NCBI GenBank assembly: GCA_037892935.1
Contig: JAYXKI010000007.1
Span: 496,001-560,000 of the forward strand
Direction of reading: 5' to 3'
Origin: Phlebopus portentosus
Taxonomy: Eukaryota; Basidiomycota; Agaricomycetes; Boletales; Boletinellaceae
DNA: 64,000 nucleotides
Shown here in pieces: positions 1-13,091 of this stretch (position 1 is the stretch's first letter; the number at the start of each line of letters is the position of its first letter). Under the pieces are notes generated by a model that was not told where the DNA came from, searched no databases, and saw nothing but the letters and a program-made list of their open reading frames with translations. Position numbers and translations under genes: made by a program.

Positions 1-493
1 GTCTCGTGGCAATTCCTAATCCGACCCTACATTATTACACGTTTCACGTCTAAGTTGCAGTACCAGGATAGTGCGCATAGGAAAGGGCTAGCTGGAGGTG
101 ATTAATTGGTAAGAAGGGGAGTCATGAATTAATTACCGATTTTAGATTTGGTGTAGTAGGGATGAGTCATGTGACACTGGGATAACTGCCGTCGTCACTG
201 AGTGTATCCGCTTGTCTACCAAATACCACCATCATCCGTCCTCTTCATCCGTCCTCTTCCCATCCAGTGAGTTCATCATCTTGCACTACTTGCCCGCTCG
301 GCGCGCTGACCAGGTGCATTTGCTCGTACGACCGATCGGCTGCTGGTGTTCTTGATCGCTGTTATCGCGTGGCTCTTCTCCTTCTTGCGTCCTAATCAAC
401 TCATTCCCTCGACGACTCGACGATTTGCGCGGACATATAGTCTTTGCACGAGCTTTTACGAAGTTTCAAAGCATTTTCTCTGTTTAGTATACA
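1..493. other. Upstream region of UBC4; no gene seen
   Basis: No open frame here resembles a protein I recognise. The last 200 bases are pyrimidine-rich, as fungal housekeeping promoters and 5' leaders often are, and probably hold the UBC4 promoter and leader. No certain TATA box was found. Confidence 0.5.
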
Positions 494-1412
<919 letters not shown>

Positions 1413-2249
1413 TACAGGATGAATAGCAAGACAAGATGAATTTGCGTGTTGTTACGCATGTGTGTATCCAGTACCTCCTTACTTAGCTATTCCTTGGGAG
1501 ATGTAACTTCTTTCGTTGTCGCTGCTCTGTTATCGAATTCCAATTTTTTTGGCAAGTTTTGAAGTGCGAGTTTGAGTTGAGTTTGAGTTCGGTCAGAGGT
1601 GACAGATCTGAGTAAGATTACCTTGGAAATAAATGCAGAGCCACTCTATCGTGTTCAAATGTTACATCCTGTGGAAGTACTTATTCACACTCACTCACTC
1701 AGCCAGCAATTTTGATGAGACATTTCATCAAAATCAAAAATGCTCGTGATACTGACGAGAAATGGACAATTTATTGGTAATTATTCGAGACGAGTACGAG
1801 TGCCTGCCAAGTGAGCACAAACGGGGGCCGTCATACACTACCACTTACTCGTCCATTACAGTCCTTGGCTGGATCGTTTTCTCTTCAGTCCATCAACACC
1901 GTCGTCGTCTACGGTCTCGTAGGCACAGACGTAAACGAATCAGACGAAAAAAGGACGAGTTTTATATCGATAGTGCAATGGCTAGGAAACAAGCCGGCAA
2001 GCACTCGAGGAGCAAGTCGAGTGCGACGAGCTCAGGTGTGAAGAACAATGGTGATGGCTCTTCTCCAGGCCCAACAACAGCTTCCAGCATTACAGGACCC
2101 TCATCATCCTCAAGTCCAAACATCCTTGCCCTCCCTTCCACAACACCCACACCACGCCCTCCTCCCGCTCAACGACGACAGCACCAACAGCAACAGGCGG
2201 GCTCCCACCGCTCTACCGCTTCCTCCTCCTCCTCTTCCCTATCATCCAA
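1413..2249. other. Intergenic region and possible 5' exon(s) of the PIG-L gene
   Basis: 1413-1977 holds the UBC4 3' UTR and spacer, with no gene seen. From 1978 an open frame starts with ATG and encodes a Ser/Pro/Gln-rich low-complexity stretch. From 2055 another frame is open and contains a short hydrophobic run (about 2208-2252) directly ahead of the PIG-L homology. Either could be the true 5' part of the next gene. I could not settle a splice junction joining them. Confidence 0.4.
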
Positions 2250-3314
2250 ATGCTGCTCAGCGTCGAGGCGCCTCTGCGGCCATTCTCTGCTCTGCGGCAC
2301 CCGTCGGGCGAGTTGCAGGCGGGAAGGGAAGAGCTGATCGAGCCGCGGATACTGGTTGTCGCTCCGCATGTGAGGGATTTGGGGTTCTTCGCGCCGACGG
2401 TGGGTGTCTTGCTGGGTACGGAGAGGAGGGAGAGGTGTTGGGTTGGTGTTTTGGGTGTTTCTTCTTCGAATTCCGCGAAAGAGGGGAAGGAGGGGAAGGA
2501 GAGGGAGAGGGGTGAGAGGGAGTGGAGGATGCGTTGGAGGCGTTTGGGACGGGCTTGGATGTTGGGTTGCTTGACATTCCGTGAGTTTATATCTCTTTTC
2601 TTAGGAAATTCGGATTGATGTTCATGGTTCTGATTATCTTCTTTTCTGTTCTAGTGAACTCCAGGACAATCCAGAGAGTGAATGGGATCCGGACGTCGTA
2701 GCAGATGTGGTGTTACCATACGTGCTCGAGTATAATATCGATACCGTACGTCCGGTCCTTATTCAACTTGATTTCCTTCTCCACTGACTCATGTATCTAT
2801 ATTGTTCGCTTGTTGTCAGATCCTCACGTTTGATGAGGGCGGTATAACAGGAAACCCGCACCACTCTGCAGTCTCTAGAGGGATAACCTCCCTGGTACAC
2901 TCTCAAGAGCTCAAGGATGCCCTCTCCTCCTCAAAGTCTTCCTCCGAAAAAGGGAACGAAAAAGAAAAGGACCCGGAGAAAAGCAAAAGCATTATACACC
3001 CGCGCGCATACCTCCTACACACACCCACCTCGCCCCTGCTCAACCCGGGGTTAGGACCACTCTCCTCCGTCGCACAGCACTTCGTCCTCGTCTTCCGGGC
3101 GTTCCGGAACCGCAGCAACTCTTCCACTGGTTCTGAATCTGGGAAACCAGTGGTAACGATCTCACCGACAACGACGTTCATCAGCAATGTATGGATCTAC
3201 GGAAGGAGCTGGAAGGCCCTGCTGAAGATTAGCACGGAGATGTATTTGGGGAATATACTGGGTTGGATGGTTAGTAGGAGTTTGTGGGTGAACGAATGGG
3301 TGCAGGTTGTTTAA
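2250..3314 (+). CDS. GPI12: N-acetylglucosaminyl-phosphatidylinositol de-N-acetylase-like (PIG-L/GPI12), probably damaged
   Basis: PIG-L removes the acetyl group from GlcNAc-PI at the ER, the second step of GPI-anchor synthesis. Family evidence: FFAPTVGVLL and GVSSSNS in the 5' exon, then LQDNPESEWDP across the intron at 2580-2654, then LTFDEGGITGNPHHSAV after the intron at 2746-2819. The last stretch is the conserved PIG-L block with its His ligands. Two oddities are visible. The zinc-binding HPDDE motif expected just before FFAPT is absent: the codons read APHVRDLG. The reading frame must also shift by one base near 2524, where GEREW is followed in a different frame by EDALEAFG. A missing G in a short G run would explain the shift, but not the lost motif. 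The start is uncertain; 2250 is the first ATG in the conserved frame. It may be a pseudogene, a non-catalytic copy or an assembly-damaged gene. Confidence 0.75.
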
Positions 3315-3720
3315 CTCTAGTGTACTAGTTTTGTGCTGGATAATCTTATGATGACGAACTTAGTCTATATGTACTTGCGGTGCAGGCAATATTCTAATGT
3401 GAATCTGGAGACCATAGTCTAAAGTTGGATAATGTGGTCTTCACCGGTTATCGTTCGTTTATACCTTCGCCTTTGGACAAGATATTTGGTATACGAGCTT
3501 GTAAACAACTACTATACACACATGGATGCAAACGCATTTCATAGCAAATTGCACACAACAACATTATTGCAACACAATATCAATCAGAAAAAAGGCACAG
3601 ATAGTACAACCAACAATGGCTATCAAGCTCGAAGAATCCTGTACCAGGAGCTTAGAGGACTTCCTCTGATCCATACTGCACTTGAATCCGGTCGGCTTCG
3701 CAAACAGCAGTAACATTCAC
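3315..3720. other. Convergent intergenic spacer
   Basis: Lies between the ends of the PIG-L-like gene (plus) and the Pin4 gene (minus). It must hold both 3' UTRs. No coding feature is recognised. Confidence 0.5.
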
Positions 3721-4582
3721 TCATCGTCGCCCCTCAACCATGATGATATGGTACCCGAACGTCGTCTTCACGAGCGGCGAGTATACCGGCTTGCTCACCG
3801 TAGACGGGGTAAGCTCAAACGCCTTTTCTTGGAACGGGCCCTATAATTTTACATTGTTAATCAATATCAATTATGGGTTGAAAAAAGGTGAACACTAGTG
3901 CTTACGACCATGGAACCGCGGGACATCCAGCCTAGACTGCCTCCCGCTGTACTTTCTTTCAAAAGTTTTCAGTAATGACTCGGAGAAAGACGTGTAAAGT
4001 AGGAGAGAACGGCTATCCGCTCACCCTTAGCTTTATCCTCCGAGTACTGCTGTGCGACTTTATCGAACGGCTGGCCTTCCTGAATGCAGTGGTAGCAAAG
4101 AAATTCACCAGTCAAGCGGGATAATTTAAGGACCAGGCCATAAGTTTAATTTATTTAAATGTCGGTGCCAGAGAGCAAGTGATGAGATGACGCACCTCGA
4201 GAAGCTTCATCGCCTCGAGCGCCTTGGACTGCTTCTCGCATAGGATATGGCGCACGTTCACGGCTGTTGCGGGTTTCAGACCTCCCTTTCCCTAAGACGA
4301 AGACAAAGTGAATAACGTCGGAATGTAATGCATAATATGAATTGTGGTGCCAGAGGGGAAAAATATCAATATTGTGTCGAATTCGAATTACGAGCAGTGC
4401 TTGCAATAATGTTGACAAATGAAAACATTCACATCCAGAGTTAAGAAAGGAAAGCACGGAAGACAATGCAACCAGTGACCAATGCTCACCCTATTCTGCT
4501 GCGCCATATCCTTACTGTCGCCCTTCTTTCCGCCCTTCTTGCTGTCCCCGGCAGGCTTCTTGTCGGCTGCTTTCTTTGCCAT
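3721..4582 (-). CDS. PIN4: Parvulin-type peptidyl-prolyl isomerase (Pin4/Par14)
   Basis: Small parvulin that isomerises peptidyl-prolyl bonds. The Par14 class lacks the WW domain and works in ribosome biogenesis and on DNA or tubulin partners. Five exons read without conflict: 4582-4490, 4291-4196, 4079-4025, 3946-3906 and 3840-3721, giving 134 residues (human PIN4 is 131). The N-terminus is a Lys/Gly-rich basic tail ([18 protein letters not shown]), typical of this class. The PPIase domain follows: [47 protein letters not shown] and [12 protein letters not shown], including the conserved His pair. All introns are GT..AG with matching phases. Identification is firm. Confidence 0.95.
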
Positions 4583-5030
4583 AATTTCTTTCTGATCTAA
4601 GCCTGAGGTCGACAGTGTTAGGTTATGTTGCGCCCTTCTTGATTCAATGAGACTTCAGCACGCGTAGCAGTCTGGAGTGAACAGAAAGGCAAGAGGCGAG
4701 TCGGAGTCGATAAATGGTAAAGTGCCTGAAACGACACCACGTGCATCACGATTGGCCACAGTATGACTTGAAATAGATTCAAACAGAAATACAATACATA
4801 TGTGGGATCGCAAACGCTACAAAAATAAATATACGCCCTTCGCAATAATCCAAAACTACTCTAAATTACCAGAGTTCAACTACCAAACATTCGAAATTCG
4901 AAGACAAAGTCCCAGGAAAAAGAAGAAAAATAAACCTCCCGGGAAAACGAAATAACTCAAGATAAAATAAGAAGACGAAAGCAATCCGAGACAAAAAAAA
5001 AGAAGAGATTAACAAATAACATTATACCGC
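4583..5030. other. Spacer between Pin4 promoter and corepressor 3' end
   Basis: AT-rich, A-run-bearing sequence holding the Pin4 promoter (near 4583-4750) and the 3' UTR of the SANT gene, both on the minus strand. No gene is recognised. Confidence 0.5.
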
Positions 5031-8000
5031 TCACGAAGGCTTTCCTGGAGCACTACCCGGAAGTGGTGGGCTTCCATGAGTTTGACTCGCAGGCCAGAAG
5101 CCAGGATGAGTGGTGGGCAATAGGTGCGCAGGAATCCCAATCCTGAAATCCATAGGCCCTTGGGAAGCAGGTCGGGGGGGAGGAGATTCAGCACTCGCGC
5201 CCGGTGGGGCGAAAGGAGGGGCGGCCATACGACTTAGCGGAGTAGGTATGGGCGGTGTATGAGTTTGGTACGGATAATGAATACCAACAGACGGCTGAGG
5301 TTGTGACCTTGGCCTATCCTGAATTTGTCGTCCATTTTCCTGAACGACAGTGTTCCTCTGCACTGGACTCGTGCTCGATGCTCCTGGAGATCCATGGAAG
5401 TCCATGGTCGACGTCATTGATGATAAAGCCTGAGGATGTGCCGGCTGTTGAGCCACCGAGAGAGAATATGCGGACTGGCCGCTAGGCGTCATAAGTACAC
5501 CTTGAGACCTGCCGTCTGAAGTCGACTGGAATGTATCCGTATTCATAACTTTGATGACAGACTTATTGGGTGCACTTCGCGTACTGGCTGGGGTTCCTCT
5601 GGGCGCCGTCTGTCCCAATGATCCGTTCTGTTCAGTAGATGAGAAACCATTCCTAGAACTTGCATCCGCGACCTGCGAATCGGACACTTGGTCTATCGTG
5701 GTTTCTTTCATAAGAGTTAAAGCCTGGGATGCTTCTGCCCTGCTGACATTCACGAAGCGATCCGGTTCTGGTGTACGAGGACGATTCACAGCTGCGAGTG
5801 CTATCTTCTCTAATCCTAGTTCCTTATTATGATTCTTATAATAATTTTGCACCTGGGCATGAGTCTAAAGGGATGCGTATCAATAAAGAGTATAGTAAGG
5901 ACAAACCCCATGATCTCACCTTGTTTGGTAACTCGAGAGATATCCTCTTGAAGTCCTTGCCATACCGGGCAAGCATTCGCATGAAGATTACTAATCCAAC
6001 AATTAGGATTAATCGGTAAGACCGATGGCCAAATATCTTACCTCTATCAGATTCGGACCAATACGTCGTCGTAGATCCAGGTTTACGTCGAGGAGCTGGT
6101 GTCTCGCCCGCTTCAGCAGTTCTTGTTTGTCCCGGAGCTGGACTTTCTCCTGGACTTTCAGTAGCAAGAAGCGCCTTAGGCTTACGCCCCCTACGCTTCT
6201 TCGGTGGTAGGACGGAGGGTTCTCGGGTATTATCGGTGTCCTGGAAGAGTCTTCGATACAAGCGTCACTAAAAGATTAGAAATGCACTACTTACCACAGA
6301 CTCGTCAAGATCATTCCCGATCCTACGACGTTTGCGACTATCTGCATCCACGCTTTCTTCTGTGGATGGAGGAGGTCCACCGCCCCGACCTCTGCCACCG
6401 TTGAAACCGCCTCGTCCGCGCCGTCCGCGGCCAGCAGGTCTTCTGCTGTCCGCTTGGGCAACATCCGCCAATAGAGCGTTCCCCTTCTGTTTGCCCTTTC
6501 GCACCCCTTTCCGGCGTTTGCCACTCCCAGCATTAACGGCATTGCGGAAATCAATGAGCCTTTTCTTGTGAATATAATAATACAATACGCATTGATGAGA
6601 CGTCTTATGCTGCAGGAAATCTGCAATAATACCAAATTGTTTGGGATTCTCTGCGTATTTCTCGTAGAATATCGCCTCCTCCTCGGGCGTCCAATCGCAG
6701 AAGCCACTTCGTGGATCGTAGAAGCTTGCCGGATCATCTACTTCATTATTCGTATCGTCGAAGAGATAGTCCACCTTGCCCTTCACTACGGAGATCATGT
6801 CGGGTATGGTAGCGACATTGCGTACCGCGAGATGGTTCGGATCCGTCAAATCCTCGTTGCCCAGGCTCGCAATGATTTGTTCCATTTCCAAGTCTGATCG
6901 AACGGCATCACCGAGCGTCGCAGCTGATCGACGAGTCGTTCGTCCAGCCTGTAATAGAGATTCTTGCATTTCGTTGGCTTTAAACAACGAATCAAGTTGC
7001 GCGCACTGAGCTAACCAGGCCTTTTGTATCGCCAGATATTGATCCCGCAATCTTTGCTGCTTTTCGGCCAACAGTTCTCTCTCTTCGGCAAACTTCGTAG
7101 CCAGAACTGCTCGCAAATTCATCTGCTGCTCCTCTTCGGTTTGTGAGAGTACGCGGTCGACAATCTCTTCGACGAAATTCGCAGTGCGGGAAGGAATGTT
7201 CTGTTCTGGACCGTCGGATTTGGCCAAGTTATCCATCAGAATCGGATTGACTCGCTGCTCACGCGGCTGAGCGTCGTACTTTTGCCGAAGCGTGATGGCT
7301 TTTCGTAGCATTTCTGTTATGTCCTTCTCATCCGCCTTCGGCTGAGGAGCGAGAATTCGCAATGTACCATCTGCACTAATTCTTTCGCCAGGATGCAATA
7401 TAACAGGTGGTTTCGGTGAAGAGATAGTTGTGTCCGCAATTTGGATTTCCACATCAGCAAGAGTCCCTTCTGCGTCAGGTTCAGGCGTGTAAATCTCGGG
7501 AGTGGGAACCTGCGAGTTTTCAGCAGCGGAAGGAGAAGTGGACGGACTACGTTGACGTTCCAAATCAGGTACAGACTCAACACCAGGCGGTAAGTGAGCC
7601 CGCTCAGAAGTCCATTCTTCTGGCCTCATCGGGCGAGGCCGAGCCACAACTGGTATCGGCACCTCCGGAGGAATAGAAGGGTGGACGGGCGATTCCTTCG
7701 TGATCCCCAATTCTACTTGCATATTGTCATTGTTAAGGTCTAATGGCGTAGGTGCTCTCTGTGATATCGCAGAGCTTGCTTGCGGCTTAACTGAAGGAGA
7801 ACATTCATTCAGTTCTTTCAAAGAAAAGACGCAGAAGAGATGAGCACTAACCGGGACTGGGAGAAACCAGATCGTGAACACTCATTACACCTTGTCGATT
7901 AGAGTTATTTCCTTGACTAGCATTCAAATTTTGGGTGGTAGGCTCCTTACTGGAATGGAAGATCTCCCTGGCCCGGTTACCCGGAGAATTATGCGGGACT

Positions 8001-9506
8001 GTGCGCTGTTTAACCGCAATCAAAATAAACTGGATCGAGCTGCTTACCATGAGGACTCCTTACATATGATGCTTGATTAGGTATTCCAGGATGAGAGATA
8101 TTATTGCTAGATACAGGAGGTACAGCCCTTCTCTCCGCTTGCCATGGCGATCTCGCATCATTGTCCATTATTGGCACAAACTGATCTGTAGATGGATCCC
8201 ATGCTTGACGAGTCACGAGCTCAGGCACCTTCTCCACGGGCACTGGTTGGCTGTTCAAGGTATACAGAGCACCTGAAGTCCTGTAGTCCATCGGAGCACG
8301 GTTTGGAACCTCCTGACGTCCAACGGTCCCTCTGAAAGCCTCACGAGAGCGCGAAATGTCAGCAAGTGTCTGTCTAACAGAATGTGTGGTATGAACCAAG
8401 TTCCTGGCCATCTCATCACCGGAAAATTCCTGTTCATCGCTAGAAACTTCCCATCGAGCATGAGGCTTCGTAGGCGACGGTGGTAATGAGCCAGTAATGA
8501 CTCTTCGCGGCTCAACTTGAGATGAGCCTGTAGCTGTTCGCTCACGATATCCAGCCCCGACGAAAGTTGGAGACTCAAAGGTACCTTGCCGAGAATGTGG
8601 GCTAGGTTCAACTCCTGCATCTCTTCTCCAAAGCGAAGGATCATTATCGGGATGGCGGGGAGAATGTCCAATAGAATCTTGTCTCGATCGATTAAACTCC
8701 CTTACAGGTTGAAGTCTGTGAGCGCGAGCAGCAGGTATTATTTCAGGTCGATACGTATGATTCTCCCAACTGTTCGGAGGCGGACGATCGACTTGATGTT
8801 GCCTGCGTGTATCGTTGGACAACAGGACACGAGAGTCTGGAATTGGCCCGTGGTCATAATATGGAGGCCTCCTATCTTCGTATTGTCTCTCTTCTGGCGG
8901 AAAGGCTCGTCCAAACTCGCGTGCTTGCTCTACTTGTATAGGAATCGGGTCCCGTCGACGATAGTCGTCAGTCCGGGGACTTGGGATAGGATTTTGCCAC
9001 GTGCGTCTACAATTGTTACATATCCAAATCTGGAAAAGAATAAATTAAACTCACGTTTGTTGATAAGATGGTGGGGGAAGAGGAGGTCCACGTTGATTAT
9101 GTCTCCATCCAGGAGACGATTGATAGTTACGATCATCGGGTGCATTCTCCCACACTGGGCGTTCTTCCCATTGAGAGAACGGGGAAGGTCTTGTGTCCTG
9201 ATAATATCGAGAATGTTGGTTCGAGGTGGGCGGGGGTGATTGATGGGGCGGGAATCCAGGATGTCGTGGCCAAGAGTTACCTGATGGAAAGTCTGCACGT
9301 GACTCTCGAAATGGAACTGCTCCTGTATAATCCTGAGGCGGATAATGGGGCAGCCTATCATCTCGCCTAATTGAAAAACGCTCGTCTTCGATATATTCTG
9401 GACCCGGTCTTGGAGGGTAGTGAATTCGACGATCCCTATCATAGAAGGAATCGCCATGAGAAGGACCCGCAATCGGAGAAGTTCGAGTGGCGTATTGACT
9501 AGCCAT
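5031..9506 (-). CDS. SNT1: SANT-domain corepressor, Snt1 / N-CoR-SMRT-like
   Basis: Large nuclear protein with two SANT domains, the layout of yeast Snt1 (Set3 histone-deacetylase complex) and animal N-CoR/SMRT. The start chosen is 9506 (MASQYATRTSPIAGPSH), the first Met of the long N-terminal exon. The first 600 or so residues are disordered and rich in Arg, Pro and Ser. Next comes a helical, Glu/Gln-rich stretch (KFAEERELLAEKQQRL), then SANT1 (FCDWTPEEEAIFYEKY...FLQHKTSHQCVLYYY), then a Gly/Arg-rich linker and a basic patch resembling an AT-hook (KKRRGRKPKA). SANT2 follows, split by an intron (TTTYWSESDR, then ARYGKDFKRISLELPNK and VQNYYKNHNKELGL). The tail (to 5031) is Pro/Ser-rich. In known complexes SANT1 helps activate the deacetylase and SANT2 reads histone tails; that role is inferred here. 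It is divergent from PIG-S. Confidence 0.9.
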
Positions 9507-10111
9507 TCTCTGCAAGGACAAAATAATAGCAATCAGCAAAGATTATGCATCAAATCTGTAGGAGAAGCTAACATCGTAATGCGCAGCCATTACTATCCTT
9601 ATGCCAGGTGCCCTTAGAAGTTAAATACAATGAACACCAATACGAAAAGGGGCCAGGATTGGGCAGTCCTTCCTGTGAAAAGGTCAAGAAGAGTAAAAGT
9701 ACTCTGCAGCGCAATGAAAGAGAGGATTGGGATGTAAAGCAACTTTTCCTGATAAGCAAGTCGAATTAAAGACACTGTGCTGGGTGCCGTTAAAAAGCTT
9801 TAAAAGTCTTCTTTATGGTAACTAAAAGAATTGTCGAGCGTAGATTCTGGAGGAGAGAAGCTTGAGTAGGGATGAGGCCCGTATACGAGTTTCATATCAA
9901 AAAAGTACTCGTAGAGTGCATGGTGGAGGGAAACAAACCGAGGTGGATTCCAAGTTGAAGGATCGGACTCGGAGCCTTACACGACGTGTTTTGTAACTCC
10001 GAACACTGCCACGTGAGAACGGAATGTGAATATCTTTCCTATTTTGGAACCTAGATATGCAAACCTTACCTTGTCCTCCTGCATCCTCCCCAGCGAGGAA
10101 CGATACTTGCA
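9507..10111. promoter_or_regulatory. Divergent promoter region between SNT1 and PIG-S
   Basis: About 600 bases separate the start codons of the minus-strand SANT gene and the plus-strand PIG-S gene, so both promoters lie here. A CACGTG E-box-like palindrome is present near 10011. No coding feature is recognised. Confidence 0.45.
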
Positions 10112-11950
10112 ATGGTTCAAGATGAGGCCGTGAAAAACGTATCGTTTCAGTCGGACAGGACGCGCAGGACGATATTGCTCTCGTACTGGATCGTGGTATT
10201 ACTAGCCATTCCTTTGTGGTGGTCAACAACCAGCATTGCTCGTCTTCGTTTACCAGAGGAACGCGTCAACAATCTCCATTCAAGGAAAGTCAGTCGGCCA
10301 ACGTGTTCACTTTTTCCGAAATATTTGGCTGAAGAACGAGTAGCTCAAATTTCCGTTGCGTGCCACTTTAGAGGGAGGTTTAACCGAATCAGTCGCGAGG
10401 GATGTAGAAGAAGCTCTAAGACGGCGTGTCCATGAATTGAGACTTGACGGAAGCTTTTCAGTAGACATCCGTTCGTCAAGTAAGCATAAGAGGGTCTGGT
10501 CAATGCAGAATGCGCGAAGCTCATGTTTTGACGTTGAGGACATAAAGGTGAGGGAGCGTACGAAGTATCATTGAACGCAGATGCGAAAGAAACACATGTG
10601 GAAGGGAGGAAGCTCATTCTAGGAGCGAAGTCATTGTCTTCGGGTGCGAGCTATATACATAATCAACTGCGGTACTGCGCAACTAATACCCGCTTCTGTC
10701 TTTCAGAAGATATGCGTGATATCATCTCTAATAGCCTTTCGAGTCTATGGTTAGATGGCATTGGTCCAGATCAACAGATTGTGCAGTTTTCGCCACGTTA
10801 CCGGCTAGCTTTCAGCTTGATGAATGAGGACACCGCAGCCGGAGGTAGCCCGCTCGGCTGGGGTGTACAGACTATGATCAATCGTAAGCTCCTTTTCCGA
10901 TCTGTGGTTTGCAAATTTGTGGCACTCATATATGACATTTAGGAGAGATTACACCCGTCTTGCAGAGACTGTCAGCTCTTCACAATTTCACAATAGAAAG
11001 CCAAGTCCAGTTCTTTGCACCTTTAGCTTTTGAGCCAGTCAAGCTAAAAGACGGGAGTTTCGGCCTAACAGAAGAACAGCTCTCTGTTTTTGTCAACTCT
11101 GCTGAATGGACACTATGTGAGCTTAGTGGAAAGCTAATGGAATCTGCTAGCTAATGAGCTATTTCAAGCATCCAGCGTGTCCAATGATCCAGTTCTTCAT
11201 TTCGTCATCTTCGTACCTTCAGCTAATAGACGTCCTCTACGCATATTAGACGCCGACAGTAAGTCTCGTTCTTAAGTTTTCATACTTTACCTATATCACC
11301 ACTTACTTAGGTTCGCCGACTAAATCGAGTGCTTTCGTCATCCCTCAATGGGGCAGTATATTCATCTACAACCCACCACAGTCGACCGAGTCACACCTCA
11401 CGCTATCGGCTTTGCGTCCAGCATTCACTGTTTTCCGTAAACAGCTACTAACGCTTCTCGGCGTTCCGTCTCTCCCGCCGGGCGTGAAGACGTCCGAAGC
11501 GCTGTCCGACTGGGCGCTAAATGCGCTACTCCGTCGCCGAGCATATGAGAATGCTGAAGGCAGCAAGGATACTCTGAGCAGCATAGTAAGTTTGGTACAT
11601 CAAATCGAGGGAATGCCTGTGGACAAAGACGTCACCGAGGACGTTCGAGAAGCTCTGGATGCTCTAGACAAGGTGAGTCCGCACCTTTCCTGTTTTTGCG
11701 TAAATCCTCTAAGGCAATTTCACAGATGTATAACATTGTCCGTGACTCACCACAGCTAGCCTTGCAATATTCCGCAAGGGCATTCTCTCGTGCTTCTCGT
11801 GCTTTCTTTAACCCGGGAATGCTCGCCTTGCTATACTTCCCACCCGAGCATAACTTGGCAGTGTACACACCGCTTTTGGCACCTGTCGCTGTTCCTCTCG
11901 TAGCTGCTGTTCTTAGAGAAGTAGCAAGGTGGCGCAAGAGTCGCCGATAG
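10112..11950 (+). CDS. GPI17: GPI transamidase subunit PIG-S / GPI17
   Basis: Subunit of the ER GPI-transamidase, which cleaves the C-terminal signal of precursors and attaches the GPI anchor. The start at 10112 gives MVQDEAVKN followed by an N-terminal membrane helix (TILLSYWIVVLLAIPLWW). The intron 10289-10343 joins HSRK to LKFPLRATLEGGL. Family blocks follow: QIVQFSPRYRLAFSLMNED, ALHNFTIESQVQFFAPLAF, VFVNSAEWTL, then NPPQSTESHLTLSALRPAF and a second C-terminal membrane helix (TPLLAPVAVPLVAAVL) with a short basic tail RWRKSRR. Both membrane segments and the large lumenal part match the PIG-S topology. At least five introns are needed. Everything reads open, unlike the PIG-L-like gene 7 kb away that feeds the same pathway. 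Confidence 0.92.
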
Positions 11951-13091
11951 TAGGAACCAAATACATTTACATCTACTTCCTTCACTTCACGCGTGCTTCC
12001 CGCTTTATTCTGTGGTCAGCGGATAGGCAAATGGATCATATCACTCCTTCGACTTCCAAATGTGCACGTCTCCGCAGGATGCCAAACACAAAACGCAGAT
12101 TGTGGCTCTATCACGTTCCCCGACTTCAGCATCTGAGACAACAAGCAGCTATGACTTTCGCGCCCGGGGGGCAGAACGAGAACACTCTTTCTCCGCGACT
12201 CTCTTGGATGGGATCATGAAACTGGATTGACAACTTGGTTGGAACTTCCTAGAACCTATTCCCACCTGCTCCTCCCTGGCAAACACTCCGTCGTGATTAT
12301 CCTGGAGGCCACTACCCTAGGGCATACGTCACGAGCAGCACGACCAACATCAAGCTCGCTAGCGAAATTTGCGCTCTCCTCTTGCAACTACGTACTTAGC
12401 AACCAGGATTGCTAGTTGATCAGGCTAGACGGACAACCTGAAAGGGTTGATAGGAGACTATCAAAGTAGGTGGGGCTCTGTTGAGTTAACCGCCGGCTTC
12501 TTGATGGGACGCGGGTCATGATTATCATTGAAGATAGTCGGTAGAATTGGAAGATCCGAGAGGGTTCAAGAGGGTTTTAGTTATATCTTTTCATTGGGAT
12601 AACCCTATGAACGATATAGCGACAAACGCAAATTAAACCAAGGTGACAATGATATAACAAAATGAAAAGGCACACCTGCAACTATTCGGAGGTTATTACG
12701 TCATGACAAAATAGTTCGCTGACAGTATCACTGATGGCAGTGACCAGGCGGTCGTTCGGGACTTTACGCAGACATGATGATGCTCAACATTAAGATCACA
12801 CGTATCCAATTGCTTTCTAGCCAAAAGTATATCCTATTCGTCATATCTCAATACTGTCAGCAGCTAGCCAAACGTAAGTACAAACAGGGATCAAGTCTCG
12901 CAAGTCATGAGTAAACAGGAGACAAACAAAGCAGAAACAAATGGGAGAGGATTTTTATGTAAAGACAAGATCAATGAAAGATTTTTGAGAGTATCAGCCG
13001 TCACTGAGGTTTTCGTTAGCGCTCGAAAAACTATAGATAGAAGACGCTGGAGGAGATTCCTAGACGGAAACTCGACCAGGTTCGGATCCAA
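11951..13091. other. Convergent intergenic region, about 1.1 kb
   Basis: Lies between the 3' ends of PIG-S (plus) and the RRM gene (minus). Short open frames occur at 12000-12400 but show no family resemblance and no intron/exon pattern. No repeat or RNA gene is recognised. Confidence 0.5.

Noticed and set aside
2048..2515. 155-codon frame ending in Gly/Glu-rich text as a separate gene
   Set aside because: It overlaps the PIG-L homology in another frame and is low-complexity; after its stop the same frame carries the conserved EDALEAFG segment, which supports a shifted single gene.
2250..11950. PIG-L and PIG-S as a functional GPI gene cluster
   Set aside because: They are 7 kb apart with unrelated genes between and no shared promoter; the closeness is probably chance.
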